A stretch of DNA of 64,000 nt from Thiotrichales bacterium (GCA_016745035.1 JADGDE010000002.1:186433-250432); one strand, 5' to 3'; counted from the stretch's first letter, positions 36,528 through 46,049 are shown. Program-made: numbers and translations. The notes: generated from the sequence alone by a model not told the origin.

Positions 36528-37892
36528 ACGCCTAGGCTTGCGTTTTGGTGTTAGCGCCTCGCGCTCGGCTTTAATTTTTGCCAGCAAAGCCTCGGCGCTG
36601 TTTTCGCCACTGATTAAATCAGGATTAGCCGCGCGCCAATCGGCGCTTAAATCACCGCGAAAAGTTTTGGCGAGGATGGATTGGCTGAGCAAGTTAACCC
36701 GTGCTAAAGCGGCTTCGGCTTTGGCTTCGATGCTGTCGGCTAGACGAAAGAGTTCTTCTACTCGGTGGACTATTTGGGTTTGTTCTTCTTGTGTTGGAAG
36801 TGAAACAGGAATTTCTCTAACCTTTTTTAAATTAAGGTTTGGCTGTGCTCCTCCTGCTGCTGCTTTTCTTGTTTCTTCATAATTTTCTTGTAGTCTGATT
36901 TTTATAAAATGACGATTTACTTTTTTAGTATTAACAAAAATTGCCGCACAAGCTTGATTACAAGTAGAAGAAATTTTTATTTCTGTCACTTGCCCCCTTG
37001 TTTTACCTTCTCCATACATTGCTAAAAGTAATGTGCCTTCAGGAAAAATTTTTAATGCACATTCTTGAACTGCTAACTCAGTTACAAATTGTTCTGCATT
37101 ATATGTAAAAAGTTTTCCAGTTGCAGCACTTGTTAACCAAGGAATTGTGCCTTTTTTCCAATATGTAGGGTTAGTGCGCTTGGGTGTTTTGCCCGTTGCA
37201 ACATTGGTTAATTCACCAATATTTGTCATTTGCCAATCATTGAGCGACAATCCGCATTTTTTTCTCCACTCCTCCGTCAACTTCCCACTAACCGCAGCGG
37301 CGAGGACGGATTGGCGGAAGCGTTTGAGGATGTCGGCGATGCGTTCAAGGCGGGCTTTGCTGCTTTCCACCTGTGCCAGCAGGGTGTCGAGTTTTTCGGC
37401 GATGTGTTTTTGTTCGGGTAGAGGGGGGATCGGTAGTTCTAAATTTTTAAGAGTTGCAGCTTTAATTCCACTAACTGTAGTACCTGTTGAATTTTGTATG
37501 AGTTTTTTTTGAAATTCAGGATTTCTCAATGCATAGTGAACATAACTCCCCATCGTATTACAGTAGAACTGCATACATATTGCGCGTTGTGCCAATGCAA
37601 ACTTTTCAGAAATATCAATTAAGGCAACGTTTCCCATCGGAGCTTCTGTAGTGATAACAACATCACCAACTTTTGGAATACCTCGTGTCATCCAGTTATC
37701 ATAATTTTCAATAGCAATATATTCTCTTGGGTCTCTTTTTATATAGCCATTCCGAATATTTTTTGCCGTAATAAGAGGAATACCATCATCAGTTTTTCTA
37801 GGGGTTTTTCCTCTATAATCAATGAAATTTGATAAATTAATTAATTTTTCTTTTAACCAGCAGCTGTTAAGTAATGAGACTTCATTCATCAA
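36501..37892 (-). CDS. hsdS: Type I restriction-modification specificity subunit
   Basis: DNA-recognition subunit, 463 residues. Two target-recognition domains are visible: TRD1 (about 8-150) and TRD2 (about 218-350). Each is followed by a conserved helical region, LPEQKHIAEKLDTLLAQVE (about 158-176) and TQEEQTQIVHRVEELFRLAD. The C-terminal tail is basic (KRKPRRKKT). The recognition sequence cannot be read from the protein. The TRDs are clearly more AT-rich than the conserved regions, suggesting TRD exchange. The start overlaps the hsdM stop by 4 bases (ATGA). Confidence 0.95.
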   Translation of the reverse strand: MMNEVSLLNSCWLKEKLINLSNFIDYRGKTPRKTDDGIPLITAKNIRNGYIKRDPREYIAIENYDNWMTRGIPKVGDVVITTEAPMGNVALIDISEKFALAQRAICMQFYCNTMGSYVHYALRNPEFQKKLIQNSTGTTVSGIKAATLKNLELPIPPLPEQKHIAEKLDTLLAQVESSKARLERIADILKRFRQSVLAAAVSGKLTEEWRKKCGLSLNDWQMTNIGELTNVATGKTPKRTNPTYWKKGTIPWLTSAATGKLFTYNAEQFVTELAVQECALKIFPEGTLLLAMYGEGKTRGQVTEIKISSTCNQACAAIFVNTKKVNRHFIKIRLQENYEETRKAAAGGAQPNLNLKKVREIPVSLPTQEEQTQIVHRVEELFRLADSIEAKAEAALARVNLLSQSILAKTFRGDLSADWRAANPDLISGENSAEALLAKIKAEREALTPKRKPRRKKTPQAGL

Positions 37893-39475
37893 GCTTCTCC
37901 TTCCAACGCTCCCAGCAACCCATCCAACTCCCCAAGCGCCGCCTTCAACTCTTCCTGAGCTTCCCGCGCCAACACTTCCGGCACAGGCAAATCCGCCGCG
38001 TCAATGCTGTCTTTATCTTTCAGCCAGCTAATATCCAAGGAATCGCCTTTATTCTCGGCTATCCATTCACGGCTAAAACAGCGCCAACGGCTGTGGGCGA
38101 GTTGCTCATCCTCGCTGTTTTGGCTGTCTGGCTTAATTTTTTTGGCATCAAAACTATACTCGCCCTCGGCTCTGGGGCTGTTGCCATCGGGCTTCTCACC
38201 AAACACGCTTTCAAACGGCTGCAAATGTTTTTCACTAAAGGGCGTGCGTTTGCCAAAACTGGGCATATTGGTGCGCAAATCATAAACCCAGACCTTATCG
38301 GTGCAATTTTCGATTTGCTCTGGGTCGCTGGCGCTGCCTTTATTAAAAAACAGTACATTGGTTTTCACCCCTTGGGCGTAAAAAATCCCCGTGGGCAAAC
38401 GTAAAATAGTGTGTAACTGGCATTTGTGCATCAAATCGCGCCGCACATCAGTGCCTACCCCCGCTTCAAACAACACATTGTCGGGCAAGACCACGGCAGC
38501 CCGCCCACCTGCTTTGAGGTTACGATAAATGTGCTGCAAAAATGCCAGTTGTTTATTGCTGGTTTTATAGGTCAAATCATCGCGGCTAATGCTGGCATTG
38601 CCGCCCTTACTCGTACCGAAAGGCGGATTGGCTAAAATCACATCGGCAGGGGCGAGGGCTTTGCCCGCCTCGCCAAGGGCGTTACCCAAGCGCACCACGC
38701 CTTCTTCCTCGCCATCTATGCCATGCAATAAAGTGTTCATCAAGGCTAAACGGCGGGTATTGGGGACGAGTTCTACGCCGATACAAGCTTGCGTTCTTAG
38801 GAAAGTTTCCTCTTCGCTGTTGAGATCGTTAAATTCATCGGTTGCTTGTTTGATATATTCATAGGCAGCAACTAAAAAACCTGCTGTCCCTGCGGCAGGG
38901 TCTTGAATGGTTTCGCTTGCTTGCGGCTGAATACAACGCACCATGCTATTGATGAGCGCTCTGGGGGTGAAGTATTGCCCCGCGCCGGATTTGGTCTCGC
39001 TGGCATTTTTCTCTAATAAGCCTTCGTATAAATCCCCTAGCCCGTCTTTTGCATCGCTGAACCAGTCTTCAATCTCATCGAAGCGTTTTATGATTTGCTC
39101 TAGGTGTTTTGGCTCACGCAAGCGGGTTTGGGCATCGGCATAAATGGCACTGATTAGCGGGTCTTCATGAACGGTGATTTCTTTCATCTCCGCTGGACTT
39201 TTCGGGTCAGGTGCTAGGCGTTTGCCTGTGGAAAGGGTGAGTAAAATGGCTTTGTAATCATTGAGCAGGTTTGTGCCCGATTGTTGGTTTAAGTCTGTCC
39301 AGCGGCAGCCTTCGGGCAGCGGGTGTTTTTGTAAAGCGCCCGATTCGGTGTTCTCGTGTACCATTTTCATAAACAGCAATAAAACCAACTCGGTGACATA
39401 ATCGGAGTAGTTAATGCCATCATCGCGCAATACGTCGCAGAGGTTCCAGAGTTTTTGAACTATGTCGTTATTCAT
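37889..39475 (-). CDS. hsdM: Type I restriction-modification methyltransferase subunit
   Basis: N6-adenine DNA methyltransferase, 528 residues. The N-terminal HsdM_N domain (about 1-140) is followed by the Rossmann-type catalytic domain with SAM motif I in DPAAGTAGFLVAAYEY, ELVPNTRRLALMNTLLHG and the catalytic motif IV ILANPPFGTS. The C-terminus is charged. It functions with HsdS as a modification complex and with HsdR as the restriction complex. It starts 9 bases after the fic stop and overlaps hsdS by 4 bases, so fic-hsdM-hsdS form one operon. Confidence 0.97.
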   Translation of the reverse strand: MNNDIVQKLWNLCDVLRDDGINYSDYVTELVLLLFMKMVHENTESGALQKHPLPEGCRWTDLNQQSGTNLLNDYKAILLTLSTGKRLAPDPKSPAEMKEITVHEDPLISAIYADAQTRLREPKHLEQIIKRFDEIEDWFSDAKDGLGDLYEGLLEKNASETKSGAGQYFTPRALINSMVRCIQPQASETIQDPAAGTAGFLVAAYEYIKQATDEFNDLNSEEETFLRTQACIGVELVPNTRRLALMNTLLHGIDGEEEGVVRLGNALGEAGKALAPADVILANPPFGTSKGGNASISRDDLTYKTSNKQLAFLQHIYRNLKAGGRAAVVLPDNVLFEAGVGTDVRRDLMHKCQLHTILRLPTGIFYAQGVKTNVLFFNKGSASDPEQIENCTDKVWVYDLRTNMPSFGKRTPFSEKHLQPFESVFGEKPDGNSPRAEGEYSFDAKKIKPDSQNSEDEQLAHSRWRCFSREWIAENKGDSLDISWLKDKDSIDAADLPVPEVLAREAQEELKAALGELDGLLGALEGEA

Positions 39476-39484
39476 AAAAGTCTA

Positions 39485-40606
39485 TTAATAAGGGGGAATG
39501 TGGTTGCTATCTGCTGTCATCAGGTGCAGCAATTTAGGGTGTACAAACAGTTTTTCTCTGCCTGATTGTATTTCTAGCAAAACACCCAGTGCTGGCGTGG
39601 TTAATTGTTTTAAATAGCTTGATGCGGTTTGTCGTTTGGCTATTTGTCTTTCGACCACATTGCTGATACGGCAATAAGGCTGCTCAAAAATCAACTGTAT
39701 TAGCTCATGGCTATAGACCGTGGGTAAATTCGTTTGAATATGCGCAGAGGTCATATTCATTAGGTCACGGATGGCGGTTATTTTTGCACAAGTCCAGCGC
39801 GAGACTTGTTCGATACCTTTGAGGATAAATAAAATCCATGCCTCCCATGCACCTTTGGCACTGACTTGGTTAAGTAAGTCATAATAAGTCTCTTTGTTTT
39901 GAACGATATAACGGCTAAGGTACAAAATCGGCAGGCTTAGGAGTTTTTGTTCTAATAAGTACAGCACGTTTAAAATCCGCCCTGTGCGCCCGTTGCCATC
40001 ATAAAAAGGGTGAATCGCCTCAAACTGGTAATGGCTTACCGCTAATTTAATTAAGGGATCGAGATCGTCTTCTTGATGCAGAAATTGCTCCCAATTAGTT
40101 AATAAACGGCGAATTAAATCCGCACCAATAGGCGGTGTGTAGACCACTTTAGCTGTTTGCTGGTTTTGAATCACTGTGCCAGGTACTTTGCGGATGTCCA
40201 TCATTGTGTTTTTTAATTGGCTACAGACTTCAATGGCGGTATTGGTACACAAAGGGCGCTCTTGAAGCTGTTGGAAACCTTGATAAAGTGCAGTTCGATA
40301 GCGTAAGGCTTCTTTGGTCGCTGAATCAGCGGCTTTATCTTCTTGGGCAAATTGAAATAAACGGTCTGTGGTGGTAACAATGTTTTCAATCTCAGAGCTG
40401 TCTCTGGCTTCCAAAATCGGCAATAAGTTAATTAACAAGTTTTGATTTGGTATCAATTCACCTGCTTGTTTTAACTCTGCTAATGCTGCCCGTGCTTCAA
40501 TACAAGCTTTTAGAATAACACGGGTTTCTATTTGCTCAATATTGGGGGGCAACAGCGGTAGTTGATTAAATGGCGTGTCTGCTTTCCAGTTCATAGTTTT
40601 GTTCAA
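39485..40606 (-). CDS. Fic-family AMP transferase with C-terminal winged helix
   Basis: A 373-residue Fic protein. The Fic_N region (PFNQLPLLPPNIEQIETRV) carries an inhibitory helix motif SSEIEN (S70, E74, N75), so it is a self-inhibited class II Fic. The catalytic loop HPFYDGNGRTGR (H199) is intact, supporting AMPylation activity. The C-terminal about 70 residues (YCRISNVVERQIAKRQTASSYLKQL) look like a winged helix that could bind DNA. It is the first gene of the fic-hsdM-hsdS operon and is preceded by a palindrome array. The target could be a host protein or a restriction component; this is inference. Confidence 0.92.
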   Translation of the reverse strand: MNKTMNWKADTPFNQLPLLPPNIEQIETRVILKACIEARAALAELKQAGELIPNQNLLINLLPILEARDSSEIENIVTTTDRLFQFAQEDKAADSATKEALRYRTALYQGFQQLQERPLCTNTAIEVCSQLKNTMMDIRKVPGTVIQNQQTAKVVYTPPIGADLIRRLLTNWEQFLHQEDDLDPLIKLAVSHYQFEAIHPFYDGNGRTGRILNVLYLLEQKLLSLPILYLSRYIVQNKETYYDLLNQVSAKGAWEAWILFILKGIEQVSRWTCAKITAIRDLMNMTSAHIQTNLPTVYSHELIQLIFEQPYCRISNVVERQIAKRQTASSYLKQLTTPALGVLLEIQSGREKLFVHPKLLHLMTADSNHIPPY

Positions 40607-40621
40607 TAATAAAAATAAACG

Positions 40622-40722
40622 TGTCGAAAATATTGAAAAATTTCGACATATTTTCGAGATATGTCGATTGTATCAACATATTATGATTATATGTCGAAAA
40701 TTATCTAAAAAATCGACATATT
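40622..40722. promoter_or_regulatory. Duplicated palindromic operator array before fic-hsdM-hsdS
   Basis: Two near-identical 31-bp units start at 40622 and 40692, exactly 70 bp apart. Each opens with TGTCGAAAAT and closes with TCGACATATT, so each is an inverted repeat with the TGTCGA and TCGACA half sites 21 bp apart. Between them lies a third site, TGTCGATTGTATCAACA (40662-40678), with the same dyad. The array begins 16 bases before the fic start. It is probably a set of operators for an autoregulatory protein. Confidence 0.75.
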
Positions 40723-40724
40723 AA

Positions 40725-40856
40725 CTGATGTTACGCATTAAGCTTGTTTTTGACACAATAAGGTGCTTTTCCACCTGCCTAGTCATAATTTAGCCGTGGA
40801 GCAATGGCGGTTTTCTGTGCCCTTAAGGCACAGAAAGAAGCCTTTGCGTAACATCA
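40725..40856. repeat. 132-bp full-length copy of the palindromic element
   Basis: Starts CTGATGTTACGCATTAAGC and ends TTTGCGTAACATCA. It has the internal segment with GCAATGGCGG and a nested TTCTGTGCC/GGCACAGAA hairpin. It lies 4 bases beyond the hsdR stop and directly beside the operator array. Confidence 0.9.
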
Positions 40857-40860
40857 AATA

Positions 40861-43800
40861 TTAACCAAGCTGTGACCAAAACGCTTCATTTAGGTCTTCT
40901 AAAACCTTATCAAGTTGATTATCTAACACCTTGTTTGAACCCTTTACCCCACCAGCTTGCCGGAGTTTGTCATTAATAAATTCGTGGTCAACAATAATAT
41001 CTTTTTTAAAATCGCTGCTGTCCTTAATTAAGCGCTTCGCCAAACGCTGCAACCACTTGCGTTGTTTATCATTCCAAGTATATTTTTTCTCAATATGCGC
41101 CATTGCCTTATCGACACGTTGGGCAAAAGGTATGAGCGGCTCTCCTAAAGCCGCGCGGCGAATGTGGGAGATAATCCCCGCGGCAATATCTTGGTTTGTT
41201 TGTGTACGGATGGCGCTTTGTAACTGGGTTTCGGTATAGCCGCCCTCATTTAGCAATAAAATGATTTCTTTGAGCTGTTTACGTGTTAAATCACGGGGTT
41301 TATTCACTACCACTGCCAAGGCAGCACTTTGGTTGATTTGTGTTTGAATAAAATGATTAAAGTTCTCAATATAATCTTCGGGGCGTTGGTGCTCGCCGTA
41401 ACTTTGCTCGCGGCTGAGCAATTCATCTTCATGCTCAGAAATCACGGGGAAATATTCGCTGCCTAGGCGTTGTTTAATGTCGTTTAATTGCGGCAATAAA
41501 TCGGGATGTTGCCGTAAAAAAGCAGCGGCTTGTTCTGCGCCTAAACTGTGTAGGTGTTGGTGTAAGTGTTTTGGCTCAATGCCCCACTGGCTGTGCAAAG
41601 TTGCTAATTTTTGTTTCAGTTCGGGCTGATTTGTGGCTTTGTAATCGGCTTTACGCAACACTTGCATGATTTTTTGGCTCAGTTGCTCAAGTACCACGTC
41701 CGCATGAGTTTGTCCGGCATGTTCTCCCGGTGCATTTAAGGCGCGTTTGAGTTGTTTTGGGTCGCTTAAGTCGGTGATTAATTGTGCTATGTCAATGTGA
41801 GTTTGCTTCACCAAAGGTTTCATGGTGTTGACTGCTTCTAGTGCGGCATAAATATCCACAGGATCATAAATACGAAACACGGTTTTGCCAATGGCATCAC
41901 AACGGCGGGTGGCACGACCTATCATTTGTTCATAGAGAATCCGTGATTTGACCCGACGCATAAAGACCAAATGCGCAATTTTAGGCACATCAATGCCGGT
42001 GGTGAGCAAATCAACGGTGATGGCAATATTGGGATAAGGCTCGTTTTTGTATTGCCTAATTAAATTATCGACTTTATCGCTTTTGCCTGTGACTTTTGCC
42101 ACGGCTGCTTGATTGTATTTATCCGCATATTTTTGTTTAAATGCCTCATCTAACAGCCGTTTTACCATGTCAGCGTGTACATCAGTAGCGCAAAAAATCA
42201 AGGTTTTTTCTTTACCAAAAGGCTTGAGTTCTTGTGCCAGTTGCTGGCAAATCACGCGGTTAAAGTTTTCGTTAATCACGCGGAGGTTAAAACCTTCAAT
42301 ATCAAAATGTAGTTCATCGTCTAATTCTGCGCTTTCGACTGCCCCTGTTTGGGTATTGATGTGGCTCACCATCTCGCCTTTATCGAAATGAATGCCGTTT
42401 TTAGTTAATACCGTTTGATAACGAATCGGCGGCTCATGGTCGATAAGCCAATCATCGGCAACCGCTTCGCGGTATGAATAGGTATAAATGGGTTTACCAA
42501 AAATATCACTGGTGTGCTTGGCAGGGGTGGCGGTGAGTCCAATTTTTACCGCATCAAAATAATCCAATACCCGCCGATAGCTAGAGAGATATTGACTGGC
42601 ATCGCGGGTTGCCATTTCGCCTTCGGTCATTTCTTGATCGAGGGTGTAACCTCGGTGGGCTTCATCAACGATAATGCAATCGAATTGATCCACAGCTGGC
42701 GGCGCATCGCTATTAAACAGGCGTTTAACCATCGCTTGTACCGTGGCGACTTGTACGCGGGTTTCAGCCTCGGTGCTTTTATCGCTCAATCTGACGATAT
42801 TATAAATTTTTGACAGGCTTTGGTTTTGTTCTAAGGGCATTTCATCAAAGGTATCAAGGGTTTGATTGCCCAATGCTGTGCGGTCAACCAAAAACAAAAT
42901 GCGCTTGAAGCGCTCGGCTTTTAAAAAGCGGTATATCAGCCCAACGATGGTGCGGGTTTTTCCTGTGCCAGTTGCCATTGCCAGCAGGGCTTGGCGTTGT
43001 TGTTTGGCTAAATGCACTTCCAGCGCTTCAATGGCTTTTTGCTGATAAGGGCGCAGTTTTAAATAGCCAAACGGTTCTTGCGCCAGTTTTTTCTCAGCTT
43101 TGCTTTGCTGGCGCTTAAGTTTGTCCAATAAGCCCTTGGCGCTGTGAAAACCAGCGAGCGCCCGACTCACATTAGCCGGATGGCGCACATCACGAAACCA
43201 AGTGCCGGATTGTTCGGCCAATTGCCGCACATAGGGACGACCATTGCAGGAATAGACAAACGGTACTTGATAATGCCCGCCCTCCCCATCGGCCCAGATG
43301 CCTTGTTCGGGGGCGATATTTAAGCCCCGGCTATAGCGCTCGGCTTGTGAGATTTTTCCGGCGACATTGGTATTTTCGCGCTTAGCTTCGACAATGCCAA
43401 TCGGGATAAGGTCGGCAAAGAGGACATAATCGGCGCGGCCTTTTTGCCCTTGGTATTCGGTTGGCCATTCGGCAATGGCGATGTTTTTGCCTTTTGCGGG
43501 ACGGCTACCGTTTTTATAGGTCAAGGTGTCGCTGTCAGCTTCCCAGCCTGCGTCATTGAGTTGCTGGTCGATAAGAATGCGGGTCAGTTCTTCATTCAAA
43601 TCAATCTGTTTTGCCGCCGCTTGGCTGTTTTGATTCAATTGCAGGCGTTGTTGCGCTTGGGCTTTTTCATCTTGCGCCGCCAATTGGGTTTGCAATGCGG
43701 CAAGTTTGGCTTCGTAATCTTGTTGTTGTTGTGCTAAAGCCGCTTCATGTGCTGCCACTTGTGTTGCCAAGGCCCGTGACTCTTCATCCATCGCCAGTGC

Positions 43801-44370
43801 CAAGGCTTGATATTCGTCTTTTTCTTTGACAATTAAATCATTGAACTGTTGATTCGAATCCGAGTCAATATTGGCTTGTTGTAGCGCCGTTTTTAGCTGG
43901 CTGATTTCAGCTTGTAATGTTGTCAGTTGCGCACTGGGATCAGCAGGTGGGACAAAAGCCCCTGCTTTGAATTTTGTCCCTGCCTTGCCAAAGGACTGAT
44001 GAAACCAAATGGCAAGATTGCGGGCGACAATCAGACCATTGATGGCCTCGCGGTGTTTGGTTTTAAATTGGTGGGTGGCTTTATTGCCTTCAATGCGTAA
44101 GGTATGGAATAACTCGCGCACCACGGGTTCTAATTGCAATTCACGGCTAATTTTATTGAGTAGTTCTATTTGCGAGCTTTGTTCATCAACAGCAATACCG
44201 ACCAAAGCGGCGATATGCTGTGCTAAGGCCTCGCCCAATTGACGTAATTTAATTAAGGTCGTGTTCGGGTCACTGCTAAAAGCCCGTTCGGCAGCGCTAC
44301 TGAGTTCGATAAATAAAGGGTCATGCTCGGCTAAGAAACTAAAATTACGACTAGATGTATTGGTGTTCAT
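40861..44370 (-). CDS. hsdR: Type I restriction endonuclease subunit R
   Basis: ATP-dependent translocase and nuclease of the type I system, 1169 residues. An N-terminal DUF4145-like helical domain (about 10-145) and a long coiled coil (about 150-255) come first. The HSDR_N nuclease domain follows with GRADYVLF and GIVEAKRE (PD-(D/E)xK). The SF2 motor comes next with ATGTGKT, VDEAHRGY, GLTATPAKHT and GRATRRCD, then a helical C-terminal region. It has its own promoter region and is separated from fic by 254 bases that hold a palindromic element and the operator array. It is intact. Confidence 0.96.
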   Translation of the reverse strand: MNTNTSSRNFSFLAEHDPLFIELSSAAERAFSSDPNTTLIKLRQLGEALAQHIAALVGIAVDEQSSQIELLNKISRELQLEPVVRELFHTLRIEGNKATHQFKTKHREAINGLIVARNLAIWFHQSFGKAGTKFKAGAFVPPADPSAQLTTLQAEISQLKTALQQANIDSDSNQQFNDLIVKEKDEYQALALAMDEESRALATQVAAHEAALAQQQQDYEAKLAALQTQLAAQDEKAQAQQRLQLNQNSQAAAKQIDLNEELTRILIDQQLNDAGWEADSDTLTYKNGSRPAKGKNIAIAEWPTEYQGQKGRADYVLFADLIPIGIVEAKRENTNVAGKISQAERYSRGLNIAPEQGIWADGEGGHYQVPFVYSCNGRPYVRQLAEQSGTWFRDVRHPANVSRALAGFHSAKGLLDKLKRQQSKAEKKLAQEPFGYLKLRPYQQKAIEALEVHLAKQQRQALLAMATGTGKTRTIVGLIYRFLKAERFKRILFLVDRTALGNQTLDTFDEMPLEQNQSLSKIYNIVRLSDKSTEAETRVQVATVQAMVKRLFNSDAPPAVDQFDCIIVDEAHRGYTLDQEMTEGEMATRDASQYLSSYRRVLDYFDAVKIGLTATPAKHTSDIFGKPIYTYSYREAVADDWLIDHEPPIRYQTVLTKNGIHFDKGEMVSHINTQTGAVESAELDDELHFDIEGFNLRVINENFNRVICQQLAQELKPFGKEKTLIFCATDVHADMVKRLLDEAFKQKYADKYNQAAVAKVTGKSDKVDNLIRQYKNEPYPNIAITVDLLTTGIDVPKIAHLVFMRRVKSRILYEQMIGRATRRCDAIGKTVFRIYDPVDIYAALEAVNTMKPLVKQTHIDIAQLITDLSDPKQLKRALNAPGEHAGQTHADVVLEQLSQKIMQVLRKADYKATNQPELKQKLATLHSQWGIEPKHLHQHLHSLGAEQAAAFLRQHPDLLPQLNDIKQRLGSEYFPVISEHEDELLSREQSYGEHQRPEDYIENFNHFIQTQINQSAALAVVVNKPRDLTRKQLKEIILLLNEGGYTETQLQSAIRTQTNQDIAAGIISHIRRAALGEPLIPFAQRVDKAMAHIEKKYTWNDKQRKWLQRLAKRLIKDSSDFKKDIIVDHEFINDKLRQAGGVKGSNKVLDNQLDKVLEDLNEAFWSQLG

Positions 44371-44425
44371 TGATATATAAGGATTTAATATGGATGGGAA
44401 AATTTTTAAAAAACAGTTTTATTTA

Positions 44426-44466
44426 TGAATGTAACGCACTAAGCCAGTTTTTATCACAATATGGGG
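44426..44466. repeat. Left-end fragment of the palindromic element
   Basis: TGTAACGCACTAAGCCAG followed by TTTTTATCACAATA matches the first part of the 36348 copy. The rest is lost. It lies upstream of hsdR. Confidence 0.6.
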
Positions 44467-44543
44467 GGCACTGGCTTAGAGTCTATGCAAAGTATGAATA
44501 ATCGGCTGCTGTTCGCGACGATTATCATACTCCGCATAAACAC

Positions 44544-46049
44544 TTAGACCAAGACAATATCGTATTGTTCTTGGGTATAAAATGGCTCGACTTGAAAGCC
44601 GATACCGGCTTGGACAAAGGTTTCTAAGTCGGCTACCGAGCTGGATTCATCTAGCATCATATCGACCACGGTTTGCGAGGCGTAAACCATAAAGCCCTCG
44701 GCTTCAAATTGCCGGGCTTCACGGATGATTTCGCGGAAAATCTCATAGCAAATGGTTTCGGTACTTTTAATCATGCCGCGGCCATTACAGGTTGGGCAGG
44801 TATGACACAGCACTTGTTCGAGGCTAGCGTGGGTGCGCTTGCGGGTCATTTGTACCAAGCCTAGCGGTGAAATATCGCTGATATTGACTTTGGCGTGGTC
44901 TTTTTCGAGATATTTTTCCAGCGTTTTTAGCACTTGGCGGCGGTGATTGGCTTCGAGCATGTCGATAAAATCAACAATGATAATGCCGCCGAGGTTCCGC
45001 AAACGAATTTGTCTGGCAATCGCTTGGGTGGCTTCAAGGTTGGTTTTAAATATGGTTTCTTCAAGGTTGCGATGCCCGACAAATTTACCGGTATTGACAT
45101 CGATGGTGGTCATCGCCTCGGTTTGGTCAATGACCAAATAACCGCCGGATTTGAGGCTAACATTGCGTTTGAGGGATTTATTAATTTCGTGTTCGATATT
45201 GTATAAATCGAATAAGGGGCGCTCGCCTTGATAATGCTCGAGGATGGGGTGTAATTCTGGCATGAATTGGGTCGCAAACTCGCTCATGCTTTGGTAGGAA
45301 CTGCGCGAGTCCACCCGCACTTGTTCGACGGTCATGCCGATAATGTCGCGCAAGACCCGAATTTTTAGTGCTAGGTCTTCATAGACGAGGCTGACGGTGG
45401 TGGTTTCCTCGGCACGCTCGCGAATCGAGTGCCAGAGTCTACACAAAAAGCGCATATCGGTTTGTAATTCTTCGCCAGCGATATTTTCTGCTGCGGTGCG
45501 AATAATAAAACCGTTATTGGGCTTTTTCTTGCCTTCATTGCTCTCTTCTTGCAATAACTCGCAAATACTGTTGTCTTCTTGCAAGGATTTTTTTACTTCT
45601 GAAAGCAAACGCTTGCGCTCATCGCCGTTGATTTTTTGTGAAATACCGACGGTATCCAAGCTGGGCATAAACACCAAGTAGCGCGAGGGAATGGCAATCT
45701 GGGTACTCAGGCGTGCGCCTTTGCTGCCCAAGGGATTTTTCACCACTTGGACTAGCAATAGCTGCCCTTCTTTGAGCAAGGTACTGATGTTGACATCGTT
45801 TTTAGGGAAGGTTTTGCCTTTTTCCGAGACAATATCGCAGACATGTAAAAAGGCGGCGCGCTCCAGACCAATATCGACAAACGCCGCTTGCATCCCCGGG
45901 AGCACCCGACAAACACGCCCTTGATAAATATTGCCGACTAAGCCACGGCTATCATTGCGTTCGATATGGATTTCTTGCAATACACCATTTTCAACCATCG
46001 CCACCCGCGTTTCATTCGGGGTGACGTTTACCAACACTTCTTCATTCAT
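44544..46049 (-). CDS. rng: Ribonuclease G
   Basis: Endoribonuclease of the RNase E/G family that matures 16S rRNA 5' ends and decays mRNA; 501 residues, so RNase G rather than the longer RNase E. The S1 domain is at about 35-125 (GNIYQGRVCRVLPGMQAAF). The catalytic aspartates lie in MTTIDVNTGK and IIIVDFIDM, and the Zn-link is CHTCPTCNGRG. Residues 150-200 include a charged insertion. The gene overlaps purN by 8 bases, an uncommon coupling with purine biosynthesis. Confidence 0.93.
   Translation of the reverse strand: MNEEVLVNVTPNETRVAMVENGVLQEIHIERNDSRGLVGNIYQGRVCRVLPGMQAAFVDIGLERAAFLHVCDIVSEKGKTFPKNDVNISTLLKEGQLLLVQVVKNPLGSKGARLSTQIAIPSRYLVFMPSLDTVGISQKINGDERKRLLSEVKKSLQEDNSICELLQEESNEGKKKPNNGFIIRTAAENIAGEELQTDMRFLCRLWHSIRERAEETTTVSLVYEDLALKIRVLRDIIGMTVEQVRVDSRSSYQSMSEFATQFMPELHPILEHYQGERPLFDLYNIEHEINKSLKRNVSLKSGGYLVIDQTEAMTTIDVNTGKFVGHRNLEETIFKTNLEATQAIARQIRLRNLGGIIIVDFIDMLEANHRRQVLKTLEKYLEKDHAKVNISDISPLGLVQMTRKRTHASLEQVLCHTCPTCNGRGMIKSTETICYEIFREIIREARQFEAEGFMVYASQTVVDMMLDESSSVADLETFVQAGIGFQVEPFYTQEQYDIVLV

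Noticed and set aside
40861..44370. hsdR as a degraded or phase-variable gene
   Set aside because: All nuclease and motor motifs are intact and the frame is continuous over 1169 codons; no homopolymer run was noticed at a critical place.
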